A program made the translations under genes and the position numbers. From contig CAZELM010000002.1 in the NCBI GenBank assembly GCA_964512995.1, positions 1 to 64,000 of the forward strand: DNA of 64,000 bases. The letters run 5' to 3'. This document shows, piece after piece, positions 8,873 to 17,771 of the stretch (position 1 is the stretch's first letter; each line of letters begins with the position of its first letter). The DNA is from CAZELM01 sp964512995. Lineage in GTDB: Bacteria > CSSED10-310. Under the pieces are notes generated by a model. The model was not told where the DNA came from and searched no databases. It saw only the letters and a program-made list of their open reading frames with translations.

Positions 8873-9241
8873 ATGGAAAAAATACCGAGTGGTGTCAGCA
8901 CGATTGCTGATGGTCTGATCATCAATGGTAATCTGACCGGCGAAGGAGACATGAAACTAGCGGGTTGTGTTCAGGGAGAAATCCTCCTGAAAAGCGGGAA
9001 ACTGACGGTCGAGTCCACCGGATATATCGAGGGAAATATAAAGGTCAAAGAGATCACGATATCGGGAGATGTTCGTGGAACAATCGAGGCGACTTCACGG
9101 GTGAGTATCCTGTCAACGGGCAAAATTCAATGTGACGTCAAAACATCCCGGATTAATATTGCGGAAGGAGCCTATTTATGCGGGAATTTTGAAGTGGAAG
9201 ACAAATTACCGGATAAACAGGACAAAAAAAATGAATCGTAA
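8873..9241 (+). CDS. Bactofilin (polymer-forming cytoskeletal protein)
   Basis: The 122-residue protein shows the DUF583 right-handed beta-helix pattern of short repeating strands (GNLTGEGDMKLAGCVQGEI, SGKLTVESTGYIEGNIKV, ISGDVRGTIEATSRVSI). Bactofilins form stable filaments without nucleotide and place envelope or motility machines. Length is normal. A gggagg site precedes the ATG. It is followed after 19 bp by a membrane-anchored PilB/GspE-like ATPase, which suggests the filament may position that ATPase or its complex; bactofilin-pilus ATPase links are known in myxobacteria, but the link here is inference. Confidence 0.93.
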   Translation: MEKIPSGVSTIADGLIINGNLTGEGDMKLAGCVQGEILLKSGKLTVESTGYIEGNIKVKEITISGDVRGTIEATSRVSILSTGKIQCDVKTSRINIAEGAYLCGNFEVEDKLPDKQDKKNES

Positions 9242-9260
9242 GCAGTAGAAAAATAATACT

Positions 9261-10805
9261 ATGAAACAAGCAAAGAGTGATGGCGGCAAGGACATAGCAG
9301 TTTATATCGGCTCCATCCTGGTGATCAGCATCGGCTTGGTGTTTGCGTTCACCCAGACCAATATGAGCCCGGAGACATTCTATGGTAAGCTGTTTGACGT
9401 CATAAATCATCCCATCACAAAAGCCATGCTGGTCATTTTCCTGATTTTAAGCCTTGCTGGATTGATCAGCACCATCACTCACAAAATTCGCATGAGTAAT
9501 GCAGCCAAAAAATCAATACAGAATTCCACCGACTCCATCGTGCGTCCAATTCGGTTGTATACACTGGATCAAGGAAACATATCCATACCGATTACCAACC
9601 TGGGGGAAGTCACGGATCTCATCACGCAACTGACACGACGGGGAGAAAAAGGCATCATCGATCTGGTGGATCAGATATTGATGTGTGCCATTCGATCCCG
9701 AGCGAGTGATATTCACATTGAACCCGGATTTGATGCGGTACTCGTGAAGTATCGTTTAGATGGCGTACTCAATGATGTATGTGAAATTCCGAAGGATCTG
9801 ATGACCCGAATCGTCTCACGATTACGCGTGCTTTCGAACCTTACGATCTATGAACGCGGCAAACCCCAGGATGGTCGATTGGATCTGAGGATTGGCAACC
9901 GGAATTATGATGTCCGCTTATCGTTGCTGCCAACATTGCATGGAGATAAAACGGTGATCCGGTTGTTTGAGAGCGGTGATCACAAATTTGACCTCGTGCT
10001 GCTTGGTATGGAACCGGAAACATACGAATCCTACACCGACCTGTTGCTAAGACCTCAGGGGACCATCTTTCTGACGGGTCCGACGGGGAGCGGCAAAACG
10101 ACGACGATTTATTCTGCCATCAAATTCATTCTGGAAAACCGAGGTGAAACGACAAACATCGTGACCATTGAAGATCCGATCGAATGTGAAATTCCGGGGA
10201 TCAATCAGACACAGGTCAATCCCAAACGGGATCTGACCTTTGCGTCCGGATTGCGTTCGATACTTCGACAAGATCCGGATGTAATTGTTGTTGGAGAGGT
10301 CCGGGATCTGGAAACTGCTGAGATCTGTACTCAAGCGGGACTGACAGGACATCTGGTGGTCTCGACGATTCATGCGGATTCTGCAGTCGGTGTCTTTAAC
10401 CGGCTGATTGATATGGGGATCGAACCATTTCTGGTCGCTTCTTCGGTCAGTGGAATCCTGTCTCAGCGCCTGGTCAGAAGAAATTGTCTTCACTGTATCC
10501 AACCGGTTGTTCCGTCATTGAAAGCCTTGAAGTATTTTAATATTCCAGCGAATGCCGACATCAAATTCATGAAAGGGAAAGGATGCGAGCAGTGCCATGG
10601 CAGAGGGTATTTAGGCCGGGTCGGCGTTTTTGAATTATTGGTAATCAATCAGACAGTCCGGGACGCTCTGCAGCAAAAGGTATCGACATCCAACCTCATG
10701 GAAATCGCCCGTCAGCAAGGCTTACGGACATTGAGGGATGATGGATTGGCCAAAGTGAGAGCTGGCTTGGTCGACATCGAAGAACTGGCCAGAGTGCTGC
10801 TCTAG
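9261..10805 (+). CDS. PilB/GspE-type ATPase with N-terminal membrane helices
   Basis: The 514-residue protein has the secretion/pilus ATPase core: an N2-like domain (SDIHIEPGFDAVLVKYRLDG), Walker A GPTGSGKTTT near residue 273, Walker B/Asp box DVIVVGEVRDLETAE, His box TGHLVVSTIHAD, and the zinc tetracysteine CLHC...CEQCHGRGYLGR. The usual N-terminal MshEN/N1 domain is missing. In its place are two hydrophobic helices (about 9-30 and 48-68), so the ATPase is predicted to be membrane anchored. No pilin, PilC or secretin gene is nearby; neighbours are bactofilin and a DUF4388 fusion. It may drive a pilus or secretion machine encoded elsewhere, or an unusual standalone complex. Confidence 0.9.
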   Translation: MKQAKSDGGKDIAVYIGSILVISIGLVFAFTQTNMSPETFYGKLFDVINHPITKAMLVIFLILSLAGLISTITHKIRMSNAAKKSIQNSTDSIVRPIRLYTLDQGNISIPITNLGEVTDLITQLTRRGEKGIIDLVDQILMCAIRSRASDIHIEPGFDAVLVKYRLDGVLNDVCEIPKDLMTRIVSRLRVLSNLTIYERGKPQDGRLDLRIGNRNYDVRLSLLPTLHGDKTVIRLFESGDHKFDLVLLGMEPETYESYTDLLLRPQGTIFLTGPTGSGKTTTIYSAIKFILENRGETTNIVTIEDPIECEIPGINQTQVNPKRDLTFASGLRSILRQDPDVIVVGEVRDLETAEICTQAGLTGHLVVSTIHADSAVGVFNRLIDMGIEPFLVASSVSGILSQRLVRRNCLHCIQPVVPSLKALKYFNIPANADIKFMKGKGCEQCHGRGYLGRVGVFELLVINQTVRDALQQKVSTSNLMEIARQQGLRTLRDDGLAKVRAGLVDIEELARVLL

Positions 10806-10923
10806 TGCATTGACAAAAAACGGCGAAAGAGAAACATCGACTATTTCTACGCGAACGGCATGATGTGGTATAGAGTTATATGGAATGGAATCCGGATGAT
10901 CTGTAAGCGGGAGTTTATGTGCA

Positions 10924-13020
10924 GTGAAAAGTCAGATTGATCAAGGAAACTTAAAGGGCAATATTTTCCCATTTCTATTGAAAGACTTGTATCTGGGAAA
11001 CTATCAGGGAATGCTCTCTCTTAAAAAAAATGAGATCCGGAAGTTCCTTTTCCTGGACAAAGGCTCCATTACATATGTGCAATCATCTCTGCCGGAAGAA
11101 CAACTCGGCGAAATCATGCTCCGGGCAGGCATTTACAACCAAGCCCATTATCTGATCATTCAGGATCTTGTAAGACAGGGTGGATGGACGAATTCCAGAA
11201 TATCGAATTACATTGATAAGACCACTCTCGAATGGTGGCTCCAAATGTTAGTCCGGGAAGTCGTATTGTCGTTGTTCGAGTGGTCGGAGGGTGAGTTTCG
11301 TTTCCTGCACGGCAAAAAACCTCCAAAATCCTGCTTCATTGTTGATCTCAACATCATGAAACTCATTGTTGAATGTCTGCGGCGGGTTCGAAATCCAGAG
11401 ATTCTGACTCTCTGGATCGGCTCCCTGAAAGGCATACCGACGATCAACAGCAGTATGTATACAACCGCTGGCAAAATGATGAATATTACTCCCCAGGAAG
11501 GTTTTTTTCTGTCTCGGATCGATGGCAGTTTATCTTTCGAACAGATCCTCTCATTAGCAGGCAAACAACGTCTGGAAATGCTTCAGTTTTTTGTCGCCTC
11601 AATATTTACGGACTTAATAAAATCCGGTCCTCCAAAAATCGTATTAAAATCCGAGAAACCAAAACCGGTCGTTTCTGAGCAATTCCCACTGGAACCTCCG
11701 GTCAAAAAGCCAAGCACGCCACAACCACCGCCACCACCTCCTCCCCCGGAACCAGAATCCAAACAGCGCCGGCGCATTGTCGATGAGCTTGATGACATTA
11801 CCTTGACAGATGAAGAGTTATCAGACCTCTCCAAATACTCAGGGAATATCAAATCGCTTCTCGAAGACTGGGATCTGGGGGAGAAAGTCCAGGTCGGTCT
11901 GCAGGATCAGATTACCTACCTTCGTGATGGGCAATTTGTCGAAGGCAGTGACCAGAATGGAGGAGCCATTGATATCAGTGAGCTGAAAGTCGCTGAAAAA
12001 CGGCCCGAAGATGAAGATGACGAACGTATCACATTGATTATTGACGGCGAACGCGTTGATGGTGAAACCGACTTTGTGGACCGAAATCTCGCTCAGGACT
12101 TCCTAACCGCCAAAGATGCTGAGGAGCAATGGCGGCGATTCATGTTCATCGATCTGGAAAACGAAGATCCGGAATTCGAAAGGCGATGGGAGCAGTCGTG
12201 GAAGACATGGGAACAGCAACAACGTGAAATGGAAGATCTGCGTCAGAAACGTGAACGTCTGATGGAGGAAATCAAAGAGAAACACAATTCAGATGAACTG
12301 GCGGAACTTCGCAGACAGTCCTTTGAAACGACGGTTCAGATCGAAAAACTGATCAAGAAGAAAAAGAAAGAGATTATCAACGCGCATCGCAGATCCCAAT
12401 TTCAAAACTATTATGAACGATTGCAGATCCCCCAGACTGCATCTCCCGAAGCGGTCATGGAATCCTATAAATACTGGATCAATCAGTATCAGCCGGAACA
12501 GTTGTTTCTGGACGAGTTCGGTGGATTGTCCGATCAGTTCATGGATCTGTCCAATCGTCTGAAAGAAGCTCTCGATACGCTATACGATCCTGAGAAACGT
12601 CGGGAATATGATCAGGAGCTGATCCGTCAGAAAGAATCCGCAGAAACGCTCAAAAAAAAGAAAAAAACACTCGCTCAAAACCACGTTGTTTCCAGCCGGA
12701 CCGCCATGCAGCGGGGAGACAGAATGCTGGCGCTTCAATTTCTACGGGGATCTATCAGCCTGGATCCCAGAAACCCGAATTATTTTGAAGAAATGGCGGA
12801 TATCCTTGGACAGAATCAAAAATGGTGGCGGGAGGCGATGACTTATTATCACCGAGCATTTCACCTGGAACCCGAAAATGTGGATCGATTGATCAAAGTT
12901 GCAGCGCTGGCCATCAAGATGGGAATGGATAAATTCGCGGAGAAAGCCCTGATCCAGACTCTCAAAATGAAACCCAATGATTCCAAAGCAAAGGCATTAC
13001 TTGCGACAATCAAGAAATAA
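10924..13020 (+). CDS. DUF4388 (PATAN) - coiled-coil - J-like - TPR fusion protein
   Basis: The 698-residue protein starts with GTG (gggag lies 11 bp before). Residues 1-150 resemble DUF4388/PATAN (GNYQGMLSLKK, KFLFLDKGSITYVQS, then LGEIMLRAG), a domain common in delta-proteobacterial and cyanobacterial regulators. A Pro-rich linker (about 255-285) leads to acidic sequence, a charged coiled coil (400-495), a J-domain-like helix set from about 495 (NYYERLQIPQTASPEAVMES ... LYDPEKRREYD) and TPR helices at 600-698. The J region lacks HPD (YQPEQ instead), so DnaK stimulation is doubtful. It follows the PilB-like gene by 118 bp. A scaffold or regulator for that system is plausible; not proven. Confidence 0.8.
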   Translation: MKSQIDQGNLKGNIFPFLLKDLYLGNYQGMLSLKKNEIRKFLFLDKGSITYVQSSLPEEQLGEIMLRAGIYNQAHYLIIQDLVRQGGWTNSRISNYIDKTTLEWWLQMLVREVVLSLFEWSEGEFRFLHGKKPPKSCFIVDLNIMKLIVECLRRVRNPEILTLWIGSLKGIPTINSSMYTTAGKMMNITPQEGFFLSRIDGSLSFEQILSLAGKQRLEMLQFFVASIFTDLIKSGPPKIVLKSEKPKPVVSEQFPLEPPVKKPSTPQPPPPPPPPEPESKQRRRIVDELDDITLTDEELSDLSKYSGNIKSLLEDWDLGEKVQVGLQDQITYLRDGQFVEGSDQNGGAIDISELKVAEKRPEDEDDERITLIIDGERVDGETDFVDRNLAQDFLTAKDAEEQWRRFMFIDLENEDPEFERRWEQSWKTWEQQQREMEDLRQKRERLMEEIKEKHNSDELAELRRQSFETTVQIEKLIKKKKKEIINAHRRSQFQNYYERLQIPQTASPEAVMESYKYWINQYQPEQLFLDEFGGLSDQFMDLSNRLKEALDTLYDPEKRREYDQELIRQKESAETLKKKKKTLAQNHVVSSRTAMQRGDRMLALQFLRGSISLDPRNPNYFEEMADILGQNQKWWREAMTYYHRAFHLEPENVDRLIKVAALAIKMGMDKFAEKALIQTLKMKPNDSKAKALLATIKK

Positions 13021-13068
13021 TCCGGGCCATTCACCTTTAACGCTGCTGACTCAACCAACGAAATCGGC

Positions 13069-13566
13069 ATGAAAAACCATGCATCCGAAACAGCTTCTCA
13101 GCCGTTGCCGCAACCTGATAATCGGTTGAAGGCCAGACTTCTGCGTCTTATATCATTGCGCGGTGATCCCTCTTACCTGGCTTTATCCTTTGCCATTGGA
13201 GTCTTTATCTCATTTACTCCGATCTGGGGGTTACACTCCTTCCTCGGCCTCGGCATTGCGCTGATCTTCCAACTTGATCTCGCTTGTATGATGATCGGGG
13301 TCTGGCTGAACAACCCTTTTTCCGCTCCAATTATTTATGGTCTCTGTTATTGGATCGGAAAAACAACCTTGAATACGCCCGTGATCAATCCGGATTTGTC
13401 ATGGGCAGAATTGATCAAGGCTCATGCCGGTCCGGTGCTGTTGGATTTATCAGTCGGATGCTTGCTGCTCGGATGTTTCTCGAGCATCCTCTCGTATTTC
13501 CTCCTCAGAACCGGAATTCAACTCTATCGCAAATCCCATCCTCATATCGATCGGCATGAACGATGA
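13069..13566 (+). CDS. DUF2062 membrane protein
   Basis: The 165-residue protein has the DUF2062 pattern: GDPSYLALSFAIGVFISFTP, then LGLGIALIFQLDLACMMIGV and the NNPFSAPIIYGLCYWIG signature, with three or four membrane helices. The family is of unknown function and is often fused or adjacent to glycosyltransferase or lipid genes. Its stop overlaps the archease ATG (ATGA), so the two are translationally coupled, though no functional link is known. Confidence 0.85.
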   Translation: MKNHASETASQPLPQPDNRLKARLLRLISLRGDPSYLALSFAIGVFISFTPIWGLHSFLGLGIALIFQLDLACMMIGVWLNNPFSAPIIYGLCYWIGKTTLNTPVINPDLSWAELIKAHAGPVLLDLSVGCLLLGCFSSILSYFLLRTGIQLYRKSHPHIDRHER

Positions 13567-13988
13567 AGACACCGTACGGAATCGTTGAGGAATTTGAGAC
13601 GACCGCCGATATCGGGCTCCAAATCCACACCGACTTATTGGATAATCTGTTCGCTGCCTGTGCATGGGGAATGTTCCAGCTTATGACAAATATCGAATCT
13701 GTAGAGCAGACACTCTCATTTGACATAGAATTATCCGATGCTGATCCGGAAGGTCTGCTCGTTGCCTGGCTGAATGAGCTGATCTACATTCATGAAGCGA
13801 GAGGGGTCTTTTTATCCGGATTTGATATCCATATCGAAAACACAACATTGAAGGCTCAGGTCAAGGGCGAACGGATCACGGATGGAAAACACGAGCGCCG
13901 GACTGGAATCAAAGCGGCCACCTACCATGATATCCAGGTGAAAAAAGAATCCGGTCATTGGATCTCCCGCGTATTATTCGATATCTGA
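13563..13988 (+). CDS. Archease (RtcB-activating protein)
   Basis: The 141-residue protein matches archease: a start of the type EExETTADIGLQIH (usually HTAD; here Thr replaces the His), the DLLDNLFAACAWGMFQLM helix, WLNELIYIHE, and the C-terminal IKAATYHDIQV ... RVLFDI with the terminal Asp of the metal site. Archease speeds guanylylation of RtcB by GTP and helps multiple turnover. The rtcB gene follows 160 bp downstream on the same strand, which strongly supports the call. The TTAD substitution is a small departure at a conserved position. Confidence 0.9.
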   Translation: MKTPYGIVEEFETTADIGLQIHTDLLDNLFAACAWGMFQLMTNIESVEQTLSFDIELSDADPEGLLVAWLNELIYIHEARGVFLSGFDIHIENTTLKAQVKGERITDGKHERRTGIKAATYHDIQVKKESGHWISRVLFDI

Positions 13989-14062
13989 AAACTCAAACGA
14001 ATTCTCTGGGAGTATGCTTCCGGATCATTTCTGGATTCCATAGGGTAGTTTCCCCGATTTAT

Positions 14063-14110
14063 GCAGTTATACTGCCTGTCTTGAATCATATCGCTCTGAT
14101 TGGATAGAAT
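14063..14110 (+). promoter_or_regulatory. Predicted rtcB promoter with short inverted repeat
   Basis: TTGAAT (14081-14086) and TAGAAT (14105-14110) are separated by 18 bp and lie about 40 bp before the rtcB ATG, fitting a housekeeping sigma promoter. Just upstream, 14063-14075 is a small inverted repeat, GCAGT-tat-ACTGC, which could be an operator. This suggests rtcB can be transcribed independently of the archease gene. No RtcR or sigma-54 element was seen. Confidence 0.5.
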
Positions 14111-14148
14111 GACTCAGTTGAAAGAACAGACGGAATGAGAGAGGTATT

Positions 14149-15588
14149 ATGAATGTAAAACAAGTCGATCAGTATCATTGGGAACTCCCATTGGGATCAG
14201 TCCCGAACATGCGGGTTCCCGGATTAATTTTTGCCGATTCCGACATGATTCAAACGATCAAAAAAGACGGTTCCCTTCGTCAGGTCGCTCAAGTAGCAAC
14301 ACTCCCCGGAGCCATCAAGGCATCGATGGCTATGCCGGATATCCACTTCGGATACGGATTTCCGATTGGCGGCGTCCTGGCCACGCAGGGTGATGATGGA
14401 GTCATTTCACCGGGTGGTGTTGGATTCGATATCAATTGTGGTGTACGTCTGTTGAAAACACCGCTCAAGGCATCACAGATTACGCCACAGTTGCAGAATA
14501 TCATTCAAAAACTGTTCAGTGAAATTCCGTCTGGAGTTGGTTCCGGCGGCAAATTAAAGCTCCGAAACAACGAACTGCGCGATGTCGTTCGTTATGGGAG
14601 CCGGTGGGCGGTTGACAAGGGATATGGTTCGGCCGATGATCTGCTTCACACAGAAGCGGGTGGATGCATGGACGGGGCTGATCCGGAGACGATCAGCAGC
14701 CATGCATTTGAACGGGGTCACGAGCAGCTCGGAACGCTGGGATCCGGTAATCACTTCATCGAAATCCAGCGGGTCGATGCCATACTGGATCAAGCCGCAG
14801 CGGACGCATTCGGGCTGGTCACGGATCAGATCACGATCATGATCCATTCCGGTTCAAGGGGATTGGGACACCAGGTCTGCACGGACTACCTAAAAGTCAT
14901 GGGAGATGCCATTCGGAAGTATCGCATTCAGGTTCCGGACCGCCAACTCGCCTGTGCGCCGTTGTCTTCTCCGGAAGGCCAGCGATATCTGAGTGCCATG
15001 AAAGGGGCTGCCAACTATGCATGGGCAAATCGGCAGTGCCTGTCACATTGGGTCCGTGACGTATTCCAGCGGATGTTTCACGATCAGTGTTCCATTCAAA
15101 ACATGCCTTTGTTGTACGATGTGGCGCACAATATCGTGAAGATCGAAGAGCATCGTTATCAAGGGAAACGCATCACGGTGGCTGTCCATCGCAAAGGAGC
15201 GACTCGGGCATGGGGACCCGGAACCCCTGAAATTCCAGTTCCGTACCAGTCAATCGGCCAGCCGGTGCTGATCCCCGGGGATATGGGAACGGCATCCTAT
15301 ATTCTTGCCGGAACCACGAAGGCGATGACCGAGACATTTGGAAGCGCATGCCACGGTGCTGGCCGGTTGCTGTCCCGGAAAGCCGCCATGCAAGCCGCTC
15401 GGGGCCGTTCGATTGTCAAGGAACTGAGCCAGAAAGGGATCGTAGTACGTGCGGCCGGCCGGGATACGATCGATGAGGAAATGCCCGAAGCCTATAAAAA
15501 TATCGACAGCGTGATCCGGGTGATCGACCAGTCCGGGATCGCAACATTAGTTGCCCGGTTAGTACCGATGGGTGTCATCAAAGGCTGA
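14149..15588 (+). CDS. rtcB: RtcB 3'-phosphate RNA ligase
   Basis: The 479-residue protein carries all RtcB signatures: GVGFDINCGVRLL (metal-binding Asp/Cys), LGSGNHFIEIQ, IHSGSRGLGHQVC, DVAHNIVKIEEH, HRKGATRAWGPG, LIPGDMGTASYI, and CHGAGRLLSR with the His that becomes guanylylated. RtcB joins 2',3'-cyclic phosphate or 3'-phosphate RNA ends to 5'-OH ends using GTP and Mn2+, in tRNA or rRNA repair. Length is usual. Pairing with archease upstream indicates a working repair system. A gagaggt ribosome site precedes the ATG. Confidence 0.97.
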   Translation: MNVKQVDQYHWELPLGSVPNMRVPGLIFADSDMIQTIKKDGSLRQVAQVATLPGAIKASMAMPDIHFGYGFPIGGVLATQGDDGVISPGGVGFDINCGVRLLKTPLKASQITPQLQNIIQKLFSEIPSGVGSGGKLKLRNNELRDVVRYGSRWAVDKGYGSADDLLHTEAGGCMDGADPETISSHAFERGHEQLGTLGSGNHFIEIQRVDAILDQAAADAFGLVTDQITIMIHSGSRGLGHQVCTDYLKVMGDAIRKYRIQVPDRQLACAPLSSPEGQRYLSAMKGAANYAWANRQCLSHWVRDVFQRMFHDQCSIQNMPLLYDVAHNIVKIEEHRYQGKRITVAVHRKGATRAWGPGTPEIPVPYQSIGQPVLIPGDMGTASYILAGTTKAMTETFGSACHGAGRLLSRKAAMQAARGRSIVKELSQKGIVVRAAGRDTIDEEMPEAYKNIDSVIRVIDQSGIATLVARLVPMGVIKG

Positions 15589-15694
15589 TCAGACGTTCCC
15601 GCTCGCGAATGGATTTCGCAACGCCTTATCATTTGAATCGTAAGCGGATAACCATGGCACCGATAACAATCTCCCAGAAGAAAGGAAAATCCCG

Positions 15695-16432
15695 ATGACA
15701 GAATGGCAACATTTTTTCAATGAGCATGCACCTGTGTATGATGAAAACTGCTTCACGAAAAATACGATCGCAGAAGTGGATTTCCTGGTCGATGTACTTG
15801 GTCTGCGACCGGGGATGTCGATATTGGATATCGGATGTGGCACGGGGCGGCATTCGATTGAACTGGCGGCTCGCGGATATCGGATGACCGGATTGGATCT
15901 GTCGACGGGGATGCTGGATCAAGCTCGGCGGAAAGCGGAGGCTGCTGGCGTGTTGGTGGAGTGGATCCAGGCAGATGCTACGGATTTCTCGTTTATGGAG
16001 CGATTCGATCGGGTGATCTGCCTGTGTGAGGGTTCATTCGGGCTGATCGAAAGCCAGGATGATCCGATCCGGCACCCACTGGCGATACTCCAGAATGCGG
16101 CACAAGCATTGAAACCCGGCGGGAGCTGTCTGTTTACGGTGTTGAATGGCATTGCGATGGTCCGGCGGTATACGCAGCCGGATGTGGAGCAACACCTGTT
16201 TGATCCGATATCGTTATCCGAGCATTCGGATGTTGCACCCCTGACAGACGCTGCAATGATCTCGTTACGGGAACGGGGATTCGTGCCGACGGAGCTGAGA
16301 CTGATGTTCGAGGTGGCCGGACTGACAGTGCGGCACATCTGGGGCGGCACGGCCGGGAACTGGGGCAAACGGATGCTGGATCTGGACGAGATCGAGATCA
16401 TGGTCGTTGCGGAAAAGGCGGCTGGAGAGTAA
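15695..16432 (+). CDS. Class I SAM-dependent methyltransferase
   Basis: The 245-residue protein has motif I at 44-54 (LDIGCGTGRHS), the acidic post-I strand (MTGLDLSTGMLDQAR), motif II region FDRVICLCEGSFG and motif III LKPGGSCLFTV. It is a small-molecule-type methyltransferase of the methyltransf_25/11 group. The substrate is unknown; neighbours (rtcB upstream, lar genes converging) give no clear clue. An aagaaagg site precedes the ATG. Confidence 0.88.
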   Translation: MTEWQHFFNEHAPVYDENCFTKNTIAEVDFLVDVLGLRPGMSILDIGCGTGRHSIELAARGYRMTGLDLSTGMLDQARRKAEAAGVLVEWIQADATDFSFMERFDRVICLCEGSFGLIESQDDPIRHPLAILQNAAQALKPGGSCLFTVLNGIAMVRRYTQPDVEQHLFDPISLSEHSDVAPLTDAAMISLRERGFVPTELRLMFEVAGLTVRHIWGGTAGNWGKRMLDLDEIEIMVVAEKAAGE

Positions 16433-16471
16433 GCGAATTGAAGTGCGATATTGTCTCTCAATCGATGTTCC

Positions 16472-16491
16472 TCCGTGTCTATCGGTGGTTG
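16472..16491 (+). repeat. Short dispersed intergenic repeat (CCGTGT-GGTGGTT type)
   Basis: The segment ctccgtgtctatcggtggtt lies between convergent genes and closely resembles atccgtgtccatccgtggtt at 19485-19505. Two intergenic copies within 3 kb indicate a dispersed element; its function is unknown. Confidence 0.5.
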
Positions 16492-16562
16492 GATTCCAAC
16501 ACCTTGGGTTATTCACACTCACCTCAGGACCACCCCCGGTAACGGTCCTCACATCTTTCTGT

Positions 16563-17771
16563 CTACGTGATGTCATGCCGTCCAGCCAGAACTCCCGCGG
16601 CTGCCTGTAATACATCCGCTACCGGCACCCCCGCCTCCTCGGCCAGCTTCACACACACATCAAACTCCGGAACTGCCTGCGTCACCTGGCCATCCATCCG
16701 TTTCACCTTGACCGGTATCATGCCAAACCGCGTCTCGATCGACCGCATCTCCCGGTCCGCTTCGTGCCGGTGAACCGGATGGACCCGCACTCCCAGTGTG
16801 CTCGTTTCCCGCAACATGATCTCCGCCAGTTTGGATTCGTCGATCTTCCGAGCGATCACCGATAATTTCGCGCCCGGTCGGTTCTTTTTCATATAAATGG
16901 GAGTAAAAAACACATCCAATGCGCCGGCCTTGAACAATGTTTCCATCGCATGACCCAGGATCTGCGGATTCATGTCATCGATGTTCGTCTCCAGTTCGAC
17001 ATGCGTTTCAATTTCATTCTTTGTGGAGCCGATCAGTATCCGCAGCACATTCGGCCACTCCAGATCCCGCTGACCCGCTCCGATCCCGACATGATGAATC
17101 GACATCCCGGGTTGAGCGAATGTCGCACAGGCGGCCAATATCGCAGCTCCCGTCGGAGTTACCAATTCAACTGCCGCTGGAGACGGAACGACCGGAGCGT
17201 TCATCATGCGCATCAGTTCCATGGTCGCCGGAGCCGGCAATGGGAGCAATCCATGCTCGGTATGAATCGAGCCGCTCCCCAAAGGCAAGGCAGATGCATA
17301 CACATCGTCGATACCGAAATAGTGCAGCCCTACCGCAGCTCCCACGATATCCAGAATCGAATCCACTGCACCGACCTCATGAAAATGAACCTCATCAATG
17401 GACGTTCCATGCACACGGGCTTCAGCCATAGCGAGTTTGTGAAATATCGCCATAGCCAGTTCCTTCACCGGTTGCGCCAGTTCGCTCTCCCAGATCATAT
17501 GCATGATGTCATGAAAATGCCGGTGAACCGGATGGTGGTGACAATGATGGCCATGATGATCGTGTGTGTGTTCCTCGATATCAAACGCCATCAATGTGGC
17601 AGCCAGAGCGCCCTTTTTGATTTTATTTACCTGAACACTCCGATATTCCGGAAGATTCAGCAATTTAAACTGTTCCGATAAATGTTCCATCGGCAATCCG
17701 GCATCCAGCAACGCTCCCAGAAACATGTCGCCGCTGATACCGGAAAAACAATCACAGTATAAAATCGTCAT
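16563..17771 (-). CDS. larC: LarC, nickel insertion protein of NPN cofactor synthesis
   Basis: The 402-residue protein matches LarC from CDCFSGISGDMFLGALLDAG at the start to FDVCVKLAEEAGVPVADV at the end. It includes a His-rich stretch at 68-87 (HTHDHHGHHCHHHPVHRHFH) suited to nickel binding and the HEVGAVDSILDIVGA block. LarC is a CTP-dependent cyclometallase that inserts Ni into the pincer nucleotide made by LarB and LarE. In Lactobacillus plantarum the gene is split and needs a ribosomal frameshift; here it is one continuous frame. Its start overlaps the larE stop (ATGA). Confidence 0.95.
   Translation of the reverse strand: MTILYCDCFSGISGDMFLGALLDAGLPMEHLSEQFKLLNLPEYRSVQVNKIKKGALAATLMAFDIEEHTHDHHGHHCHHHPVHRHFHDIMHMIWESELAQPVKELAMAIFHKLAMAEARVHGTSIDEVHFHEVGAVDSILDIVGAAVGLHYFGIDDVYASALPLGSGSIHTEHGLLPLPAPATMELMRMMNAPVVPSPAAVELVTPTGAAILAACATFAQPGMSIHHVGIGAGQRDLEWPNVLRILIGSTKNEIETHVELETNIDDMNPQILGHAMETLFKAGALDVFFTPIYMKKNRPGAKLSVIARKIDESKLAEIMLRETSTLGVRVHPVHRHEADREMRSIETRFGMIPVKVKRMDGQVTQAVPEFDVCVKLAEEAGVPVADVLQAAAGVLAGRHDIT

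Noticed and set aside
14063..14075. RtcR-type regulatory site before rtcB
   Set aside because: Only a 5-bp-arm inverted repeat is present, with no sigma-54 promoter or rtcR gene.
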